NCBI GenBank assembly: GCA_021202635.1
Contig: JAJQCQ010000013.1
Span: forward strand, 1 to 64,000
Reading direction: 5' to 3'
Source of the DNA: Lachnospiraceae bacterium
GTDB lineage: Bacteria; Bacillota; Clostridia; Lachnospirales; Lachnospiraceae
Length of the DNA: 64,000 nucleotides
A program made the translations under genes and the position numbers. Position 1 is the first letter of the stretch; each line of letters begins with the position of its first letter. Shown piece after piece: positions 57,089 through 64,000 of the stretch. Below the pieces are notes generated by a model. That model was not told the DNA's origin. It ran no database searches and saw only the letters and a list, made by a program, of their open reading frames with translations.

Positions 57089-60001
57089 TTATCTCTCATT
57101 TTTTCTTCTGCGGATAAATACCACCAGCAGAATGACAAAGATCAGGCATGCTACAACCGCCACCGCCGCTACTGCAAAAAGCGGAGTCGAATCGCCAGTC
57201 TCAACGGATTCAAGCGAGGTCACAATATTAAATGTGACTGAGGTTGTGGAGGTCGTACCATCCGCCACCCAGGAGCTTCCGTCATAGACCTGTCTTGCAA
57301 AGGTCACATTCAGTGTATATTCCCCGGTCGACTTGATCGACATCGATGTCTCATACGGAGAAGAAGACCAGGTATTAGAAACATTGCCGATCGAATATCC
57401 GGTCGGTACAAAGCGAATGTCGCCCGGATTCGGATTGGTATTGGACATGCCGGCGCCCACCGGTGTAAAGGTCAGCTTCTCATTCGCCACATAGGACCCG
57501 CCTGACGTAATACCGCTGATATAGTTATCCGATGCGGTCGGTCCATCCTCATAAGAAGCTGAAACAGTCACATCACTGGCTGGCATTGTAAAGGTGGTCG
57601 TTGCTCTGGATGCGTCCGCGAACGTCACATTCCCGCTTGTCGCTGTCCATGTACTGAATTCCATACCGCTCGCAGGATAATTCGAGGTAATGGTAACTGT
57701 GTCGCCATAGTAATAATAGCTCTGGCTGCTGCTGCCGTTTTCAACTGTAACCGCATACTGCACCTGCTTATAAACTGCCGTCAGAGTCACATCCGCAGCC
57801 GGCATTGTGAACGTCGTCACAGAAGCGGATGCGTCTGTAAGAGTCACATTCTGCGTATCTGCCGTCCAGTAATCAAACGCATAACCCGCAGCCGGTTCAG
57901 CAGCTGTGATCGTAATCACGGTACCCGCAACGCTCTCCGTATAGTCAGCAGTACCATTTGTGAGGGTAATACTGTACGTCACACCCGTATAGTTTGCCAC
58001 AAAGGTCATATTCTCTGTAACGGTCACCGTAACCGTGGAGGAAGCTGCATCCTCGCCAAGGTCATACGCGCCGTCATTGACCGTCCAGCCGGAGAATTCC
58101 TCTCCGTTCGCACTCGCATTTGCTGTCACAGTCACCTGTGTGCCTTCCTCATAGGAATGCTCGGTGTAAGAGCCGTCCAGCAGTCCGTTGGAAACCTTCA
58201 CTGTATAAGTATTCGGAAGGCTTACATAAACCGCCGTAACTTCCACGTCGCCATCCGGCATCGTAAAGGTGGTCGTCGCTGAAGTCTCATTCGCGAACGT
58301 CACCGCCGTCGAGCCGGTACTCGACCAGTGATCAAACTCCATTCCATCCGGCGCCGTCTCAGCGGCAATGCTCACAGTACTGCCATACTCAAACGTACCG
58401 GTCGTCGCTCCTGAACCAGTCGTACCGCTGACTACCGTCACTGTATGTGTAGCCACATCAAAAATCGAAGAGAGAGAAACCTCTCCTGCCGGCATCGTGA
58501 ACGTCCATGTTCCATCGCCGGCTGCGCTCAGGGTAATCGCCGCATCGTTCGTAATCATCCAGCTGGAAAATACCGTCCCGGTGGAAGCTGCCGGCTGCGC
58601 GACTGTCACCGTGTCGCCAGCCGCGTAATTGCCAACGAGTGTTCCATCCACCGTCACCGCATAAGTCACCGCCGGTGTCTGCGTCTCGGACTCTGTCGCC
58701 GTCGTCTCAGACTCCGTCGCGGCCGTTTCAGAAGCGGTGGTTTCATCGGTCACGTCAATCACCACAATCTCATCCGAGCCATCGGCTGTATCCGCTGCCG
58801 CAGCTGTCTCCGTCGCCGCCATTGCATAGCTGCCCAGGATCGTCACATCCGCTGATGGCATCGTAAAAGTGATCGTCTGCTGCGTCAGGTCATCTAACGC
58901 CACATTCAGGGACGCCACATACCAGGATGAGAAGGTATAGCCGTCCAACTCCTCCGCAGTCAGCGTAACCGTATCGCCTTCCGCATAAGTATAAGTTTCT
59001 GTTTTCGCGTAATCATCCGCGCCTGTATCATAATTCACTGTCAGAGTCAGATAATTGATCTCTGCTGTGGCAACTGCATCCTCACCGATCACAACCACCT
59101 CTGCGGAAGCCGCAGAAGTATCCGCTGCCGTATCGGAACTGTCTGCATCTGCAGTGGTATCTGACGAATCGACAACCGTCACGTCGGAGCTGTCCGCTGT
59201 CGTTGTGTCAGCTGCAGCGTCAGCATCCGTTTCCACATTCTCATCGGCGGCAGCTGTGCCATCCTCTGCGGCTGCGTCAGCGTCTTCGCCTCCATCCTCC
59301 GCCACTTCTGCATTTTCTTCCGTCACCTCGGTGTCTTCCACAGCGCTCTCCTGATAGGTCGCAGTAACCGTAAGCTTCGTACCAGGCATGGTGATAGTCG
59401 TCTCAGAACTGGACGGATCTGCAATCACCACATCGTCCTCCGAATCGATCACCCATTCCGCAAAGACATATCCCTCATCCGGCTCCGCTGCCGTAATTGT
59501 CACAGTCTCGCCACTCTGATAATACGCCACATCCTTCTCCGGATCCTCTTCCGTCATCGCGGCTTTCTCTTCCTCCGTGAGCGTATAGTGATTCTCTGTC
59601 GTCGCCCCCTGATCCGATGTCCACGCGGACACGGATGTGCCATCAGCCACGGTCAGCACATAACCGGCCGGGGTCAGCTGGATCGAGGCGGGAGAAGTAA
59701 CGGAACCATCCTCCGCAACCACAGCCTCCGTATAAGTCACCAGATAAGCCGTGTCCTTGTCGGAAGAATTTGTCCAGGTGCCATTCTCCGCGCTGAGTGT
59801 TCCCTCTTCTGTCGTAATCGTAATCACCGTACCATCCGCAATCCCTGTCAGGCTGTCGCCCGGGAAGAGCACGGTCTTCTGCTCACTCGTGCTCACTGCG
59901 GAGGCTTCATAAGAAGTCGCTGCCATCACCTGTGCCGCCGGAACACACCCCATCACGCAGCAAAGCAGCAGGCTCAGAATCTTTCTCTGCATTTTTTTCA
60001 T
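57089..60001 (-). CDS. Surface protein with about seven InlB B-repeat-like modules and C-terminal TM anchor
   Basis: Signal peptide; repeated GDTVTITAAEPAAGYAFDYWTADTQNVTLTDASASVTTFTMPAADVTLTAVYK-type units; C-terminal TM plus RRRKNER. Confidence 0.85.
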   Translation of the reverse strand: MKKMQRKILSLLLCCVMGCVPAAQVMAATSYEASAVSTSEQKTVLFPGDSLTGIADGTVITITTEEGTLSAENGTWTNSSDKDTAYLVTYTEAVVAEDGSVTSPASIQLTPAGYVLTVADGTSVSAWTSDQGATTENHYTLTEEEKAAMTEEDPEKDVAYYQSGETVTITAAEPDEGYVFAEWVIDSEDDVVIADPSSSETTITMPGTKLTVTATYQESAVEDTEVTEENAEVAEDGGEDADAAAEDGTAAADENVETDADAAADTTTADSSDVTVVDSSDTTADADSSDTAADTSAASAEVVVIGEDAVATAEINYLTLTVNYDTGADDYAKTETYTYAEGDTVTLTAEELDGYTFSSWYVASLNVALDDLTQQTITFTMPSADVTILGSYAMAATETAAAADTADGSDEIVVIDVTDETTASETAATESETTATESETQTPAVTYAVTVDGTLVGNYAAGDTVTVAQPAASTGTVFSSWMITNDAAITLSAAGDGTWTFTMPAGEVSLSSIFDVATHTVTVVSGTTGSGATTGTFEYGSTVSIAAETAPDGMEFDHWSSTGSTAVTFANETSATTTFTMPDGDVEVTAVYVSLPNTYTVKVSNGLLDGSYTEHSYEEGTQVTVTANASANGEEFSGWTVNDGAYDLGEDAASSTVTVTVTENMTFVANYTGVTYSITLTNGTADYTESVAGTVITITAAEPAAGYAFDYWTADTQNVTLTDASASVTTFTMPAADVTLTAVYKQVQYAVTVENGSSSQSYYYYGDTVTITSNYPASGMEFSTWTATSGNVTFADASRATTTFTMPASDVTVSASYEDGPTASDNYISGITSGGSYVANEKLTFTPVGAGMSNTNPNPGDIRFVPTGYSIGNVSNTWSSSPYETSMSIKSTGEYTLNVTFARQVYDGSSWVADGTTSTTSVTFNIVTSLESVETGDSTPLFAVAAVAVVACLIFVILLVVFIRRRKNER

Positions 60002-60128
60002 AGTATACCCCTACCTTTCGTCTCATTTCATGCAAATTGTTTGGCATTTGAGATACTGCGATTATAGCATAGCGGTCTGGAAAACAAATGATGGTTTTTC
60101 TGTGATTTTCTTAAGAAATGGTTAAAAT

Positions 60129-60510
60129 GTAAGCGGGACGATAAGCCGGGTTCTGTCGTGGGTGATCATCTATCCAGGCCTGTCGTTGCCGACAGGCTCG
60201 AGCGACCTACCTGAGGCTGACGGGCCGTCTGCTCCTTCTCCCGGACACGCCGGAAAGCATGGATTTCGCCTCGTTGCGGTCTTGCTTCGGATGGGGTTTA
60301 CATATGCCGTCTCTGTTGCCAGATACGCGGTAGTCTCTTGCACTGCCCTTCCACCCTTACCGGCCCGAAGGCCGGCGGTTCATTTCTGTTGCACTGTCCC
60401 TGGAGTCGCCTCCGCCGGACGTTATCCGGCATCCCTGCCCTGTGAAGCCCGGACTTTCCTCGTCTGGTGTCTTTCAACTTCTGCCAGCCGCGATCACCTG
60501 TCCCACTTAC
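60129..60510 (-). ncRNA. rnpB: RNase P RNA (class A-like)
   Basis: Minus strand GACGAGGAAAGTCCGGGCTTCACAGGGCAGG and ACAGAACCCGGCTTAT; P1 pairing GTAAGTGGGAC/GTCCCGCTTAC closes the ends. Confidence 0.95.
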
Positions 60511-60633
60511 GTGGCGTATTCTATCACATTCTTTCTTTTTTGGCAACCGCCCGGAGCGGTATCGAACGGCAGGCAGACTCAACATTTTCGCCCGACCCCG
60601 CAGCAAGTGCGTGGTGTGAGTCTGACCAGTAAC

Positions 60634-62460
60634 TCACTTTTCAAAACACCCACCCCCGATAAATTCGCGAATTAACGAATTGTTCGGGATCGCATCGCCT
60701 GGAATCGGCAGGAAATAATCCAGAAATTTCAGCAGACGCCTGGCCTCCTCGTACTCCGGCTCCTCCGGCCGGATGGAAAAGAGGAGCGGTTCCGCGTACT
60801 GCTTCAGCACAGCGAGCTCGTAAATCAGTGTAGAATTAAAAATATAATCCGCGGATTCCTGGAAGGGAAAGATATAATTCGCCTCTCCGCGCCGCACGGA
60901 CGGCCACATGGCAATCGTGCCCCGCGCATCGGTACCGCGCATACGGGCGTCGCGTACCATCCGGCGAAGAAGCCGGCCATCCGTCGTCGGAATGCGGTTG
61001 TGCTCATCAATGTTCAGCTGCGTGAGGGCGCTGATGTAGATCTTTACCTTATGCTCCGCATCCAGACGCCAGGTCAGCTGATCATTCAGACAGTGAATGC
61101 CCTCGATAATCAGAATGTCCTGTTCTCCCAGCTTTGTAAAATTCCCCTTGTACTCACGCCGTCCGGTCTTGAAATTGAACGTCGGAAGCTCTACGCGCTC
61201 TCCCTGAAGGAGTGCCAGCATATCTTCATTCAGTTTTTCCACGTCAATGGCTTCCAGGCATTCGTAGTTCGGTTTTCCATCCGCATCAATGGGCGTGCGT
61301 TCCCGATCGACAAAATAATTGTCCGCCTCGATCGGATGCGGCTTCAGTCCATGTACGGACAGCTGCGTGGAAAGGCGGTGGGAAAACGTCGTTTTCCCGG
61401 AGGAGGACGGACCCGCGATCAGAATCACCCGCTTTTCGGGCGACGCAGCAATCTGAGCCGCCATCTCAGCGATCTTCTTTTCGTGATACGCCTCCTGAAT
61501 CATGATCAGATCCTTTGCGCGGTGGTTTACGATATAGGTATTGAGGGCACCGACAGTCGGAATCCCCAGACGCGCGCCCCATTCGATTGAGTCCTTCTGC
61601 GTCCTCCAGATCTTATGATGCGGAATATATGCAGCCCGCACCTGATCCGGAGACACTGCCCCCAGCGGCTTCTTTCCCGGTTCTGTCAGCAGCAGATTCT
61701 CCGAAAACTTCTCCGGCTCTGTCGGCGGCAGATTCTCCGAAAGCTTCTCCGGCTCTGTCGGCGGCAGATTCTCCGAAAGCTTCTCCGGCTCCATCTGAGA
61801 CGGAAAACACAAAAGGAAGCCATCCTCAAACAGACGCAGGTCAAAACAGGTCAGATAAGAGGCATTCGGGAGCATATATCCATAATAATAGTCCTCAAAA
61901 TTTTCAAGATTATAAATGTTTACCTTCGAGGAACGCCGGTAGCGGAACAGCTCCTCTTTGTCATACATCCGGTACTCATGGAATTTTTCGCACGCCTCCC
62001 AGGTCGCAATGGTTTCCTTGCGGATGGGCGCCGCCTCACGTACCAGCTTTTTCATATACTGCCTGACTTCACTTAAAAACTCTTCCGTCAGCGGAGCACG
62101 TCCCCGCATGGTACAATAATAGCTCTCCCCGACTGAAAAGTGCACGCTGACGCAGTCAATGTTCTGATTATCCCCGACTACGTAATACATACTTTTTAAC
62201 ATCAAAAGCACCAGTGAGCGGCGATAGGTCTCACAACCGGCCTTATCCTGCAGCGTCACGAAGCGCACCCTGGCGCCATTCCGGGGTGTTTTCGTAAGCT
62301 CGCGCAGCCTTCCGTTTTCACTTACCAGCACAATGGAATAGGGAAAATCCTTCTGGTGAGCGGCTGCAATCTCCCGAAACGACACTCCCGCCGGATAGCT
62401 TTCCGGCATTCCTTCTATGTATATCGTAATCCTGTTTTCCCTATATTCATCCATCTGCAT
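60634..62460 (-). CDS. Nucleoside (uridine) kinase-like protein with N-terminal TGS/ThrRS-like region
   Basis: Kinase Walker A IAGPSSSGKTTFSHRL; RRMVRDARMRGTDA; N-terminal TGS-like segment. Confidence 0.87.
   Translation of the reverse strand: MQMDEYRENRITIYIEGMPESYPAGVSFREIAAAHQKDFPYSIVLVSENGRLRELTKTPRNGARVRFVTLQDKAGCETYRRSLVLLMLKSMYYVVGDNQNIDCVSVHFSVGESYYCTMRGRAPLTEEFLSEVRQYMKKLVREAAPIRKETIATWEACEKFHEYRMYDKEELFRYRRSSKVNIYNLENFEDYYYGYMLPNASYLTCFDLRLFEDGFLLCFPSQMEPEKLSENLPPTEPEKLSENLPPTEPEKFSENLLLTEPGKKPLGAVSPDQVRAAYIPHHKIWRTQKDSIEWGARLGIPTVGALNTYIVNHRAKDLIMIQEAYHEKKIAEMAAQIAASPEKRVILIAGPSSSGKTTFSHRLSTQLSVHGLKPHPIEADNYFVDRERTPIDADGKPNYECLEAIDVEKLNEDMLALLQGERVELPTFNFKTGRREYKGNFTKLGEQDILIIEGIHCLNDQLTWRLDAEHKVKIYISALTQLNIDEHNRIPTTDGRLLRRMVRDARMRGTDARGTIAMWPSVRRGEANYIFPFQESADYIFNSTLIYELAVLKQYAEPLLFSIRPEEPEYEEARRLLKFLDYFLPIPGDAIPNNSLIREFIGGGCFEK
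61679..61786 (-). repeat. 36-bp in-frame tandem repeat, three copies (one degenerate)
   Basis: ggctctgtcggcggcagattctccgaaagcttctcc at 61715 and 61751 (identical) plus a variant at 61679; encodes EPEKLSENLPPT. Confidence 0.93.
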
Positions 62461-62476
62461 ACCCCCGTTCTGTCTG

Positions 62477-62537
62477 GTTACAGGTCACACCTTGACCAAT
62501 TTACGTTCTTTTAGACACTGCTGGTGTGACCAGTAAC
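62477..62537 (+). repeat. Family A dispersed element
   Basis: GTTACAGGTCACACCTTGACCAATTTACGTTCTTTTAGACACTGCTGGTGTGACCAGTAAC. Confidence 0.8.
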
Positions 62538-62546
62538 TCTGTCTGC

Positions 62547-63386
62547 TCAGTCTGGATTGCTTCCATTATATAACCGCAGCGCCTCCCCGATTTGCTCAAG
62601 GCTGACGCGTACCTCATTTTTCCGCACACAGGCAGCTTCGCCTCTCCCCAGTTCCAGCGACCTTAGAACATTCTCCACTGTCGCGCGTTCATGCAGCAAA
62701 AACTGATATAATACCGGGTGGCGCATTTCCAGCAGCCTTGGCCCAAACCGTAATTCTGTCTCACTCATCGCGGATGGCAAGGAAGATTGTCTGGTTTCTG
62801 CCCCGGCAGAAGGAGCGTCGCATCTCTCCGATTGCATTGATGCGGAGCATGCAGGACGCTGCCTGGCCTTCATCATCGGATAATACTTTCCGTCTTCAAA
62901 GACCATATCCTCCCGCACTATGGTCCACCCCTTCCGCTCCAGCCAGGAGCGCACCAGCGAAATTTCGGACTGAGGCTGCAGAATCAGCTCCGTCTGGCTG
63001 ATCGGGTTTCCTTCCTCCGGGTTGCGCCGCTCCCGTGCCAAAAGCAGGCCCGCCTTTCCGTCCTCTTTCATGCCATTTTCCAGAATCCGGATCGTCAGCG
63101 CACCCCCCATCCCCGCGATCACAATGCTCTGCGCCTCACCCGGTAAAAATGCCGCAAGGCCATCGGAAAGTCTGGTTTCGATCTTTCCCTCCAGCGCATG
63201 CTCCCGGATATGCGCATCGGCGCGCGCAAGTGGACCGCGGTTGACATCCGCTGCGATTGCGCGCGGAGTGATCTGCTGCTCCACCAGATAAATCGGTATG
63301 TACGCATGGTCCGTCCCGATGTCCGCAAGGACAAGTCCGGGCGTCACCATGTCCGCGACTGCCGCCAGTCGTTTTGATAACTGCAT
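62547..63386 (-). CDS. trmK: tRNA (adenine(22)-N(1))-methyltransferase TrmK
   Basis: LSKRLAAVADMVTPGLVLADIGTDHAYIPIYLVE; VIAGMGGALTIRIL; downstream of rpoD; start MQLSK with GGAGGAG upstream. Confidence 0.9.
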   Translation of the reverse strand: MQLSKRLAAVADMVTPGLVLADIGTDHAYIPIYLVEQQITPRAIAADVNRGPLARADAHIREHALEGKIETRLSDGLAAFLPGEAQSIVIAGMGGALTIRILENGMKEDGKAGLLLARERRNPEEGNPISQTELILQPQSEISLVRSWLERKGWTIVREDMVFEDGKYYPMMKARQRPACSASMQSERCDAPSAGAETRQSSLPSAMSETELRFGPRLLEMRHPVLYQFLLHERATVENVLRSLELGRGEAACVRKNEVRVSLEQIGEALRLYNGSNPD

Positions 63387-63457
63387 AAACTCCTCCATCC
63401 GTTCTATTGCGCGATAGCCCCGCAGCAAATACGAAGCAGTGTCCTGCCACACCGCTG

Positions 63458-64000
63458 TCATTCCAGATAGTCTCTCAGCTTCCGGCTGCGGCTCGGATGC
63501 CGCAGCTTGCGCAACGCTTTCGCCTCAATCTGGCGAATCCGTTCGCGCGTCACACAGAATTCTTTGCCGACCTCCTCAAGCGTCCGCGCCCGGCCATCAT
63601 CCAGACCGAAACGCAGCCGCAGCACACGCTGCTCCCGCTCGGTCAGCGTGGAAAGGACTTCCACCAGCTGCTCCTGCATCACGTTAAAGGTCGCCGCCTC
63701 CGCCGGAACCAGCGTGCGCTCGTCGCTGATAAAATCACCCAGATGAGTATCCTCCTCATCCCCAACCGGTGTCTCCAGCGACACCGGCTCCTGGGCGATT
63801 TTCAATATCTCAGCGACGCGTTCCGGCTCCATCGCGATCGCCGCGGCAATCTCCTCTGCGGTCGGCTCCCGCCCAAGCTCCAGCAGCAGTTGTCTGGAAA
63901 CCCGGCCCACACGATTCATCGTCTCTACCATATGCACCGGAATCCGGATAGTGCGCGCCTGATCCGCGATCGCGCGCGTAATTGCCTGGCGAATCCACCA
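63458..64000 (-). CDS. rpoD: RNA polymerase sigma factor RpoD, C-terminal part, truncated by window end
   Basis: [30 protein letters not shown]... [63 protein letters not shown]. Confidence 0.97.
   Translation of the reverse strand, partial: WWIRQAITRAIADQARTIRIPVHMVETMNRVGRVSRQLLLELGREPTAEEIAAAIAMEPERVAEILKIAQEPVSLETPVGDEEDTHLGDFISDERTLVPAEAATFNVMQEQLVEVLSTLTEREQRVLRLRFGLDDGRARTLEEVGKEFCVTRERIRQIEAKALRKLRHPSRSRKLRDYLE

Noticed and set aside
57089-57200. LPXTG sortase signal on the large surface protein
   Set aside because: Sequence reads SVETGDSTPLFAV; no LPXTG or clear variant, so only TM anchoring is claimed.
60162-60632. 156-aa ORF opposite RNase P RNA
   Set aside because: The region is explained by rnpB on the minus strand, with conserved core motifs and P1 pairing.
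1738-63000. Rickettsia-like palindromic elements inserted in frame as the cause of the hydrophilic insertions
   Set aside because: The inserted DNA segments I compared (hydrogenase, Era, activase) share no common sequence or palindrome with each other or with families A, B or D.
1-64000. CRISPR array
   Set aside because: No regularly spaced direct repeats with unique spacers were seen; dispersed repeats A and B are kilobases apart.

Overview
The window looks like ordinary chromosome from an anaerobic Firmicute, probably Lachnospiraceae. That placement is inferred from gene content and not tested. It is densely coding, mostly on the minus strand, with no rRNA operon, prophage, IS transposase or CRISPR array. 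Contents in order: tRNA-Thr(GGT); bioY with a BirA-like operator; a two-gene [FeFe]-hydrogenase/GltD-like locus; the livFGMHJ branched-chain amino acid ABC operon; an SGNH hydrolase; a PflX-like radical SAM protein; two EamA transporters; cca; a trigger-factor-like lipoprotein; a cold-shock gene with a hairpin leader; flavodoxin/DUF3793/DUF2325; a large pRiA4b-ORF3-like protein; cyclophilin; an Amt-PII fusion; DegV; a 1531-aa 2-hydroxyacyl-CoA dehydratase activase-like protein; a CorC-like protein; TrkH/TrkA; an aminotransferase; spoVAA/spoVAB; deoC with a DUF4160/DUF2442 pair; a sugar ABC transporter; glyS; recO; era; a PreP-like M16C protease; a repeat-rich surface protein; RNase P RNA; a TGS/uridine-kinase-like protein; trmK; and the end of rpoD (cut by the window edge). 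The main unexplained signal is a set of small dispersed intergenic elements. Family A is about 61 bp with GTTACAGGTCACACC / GGTGTGACCTGTAAC ends. Family B has GTAACnGTTCAGAACAGC ends with a variable, mosaic interior. Family D is a short GTAACTGTTCCGTACC hairpin. A hairpin module is shared between A- and B-type loci. Most copies sit just 3' of stop codons. Other observations include homopolymer tracts in reading frames, hydrophilic insertions in conserved proteins, a PII domain lacking the uridylylated Tyr, and several unusual protein architectures.
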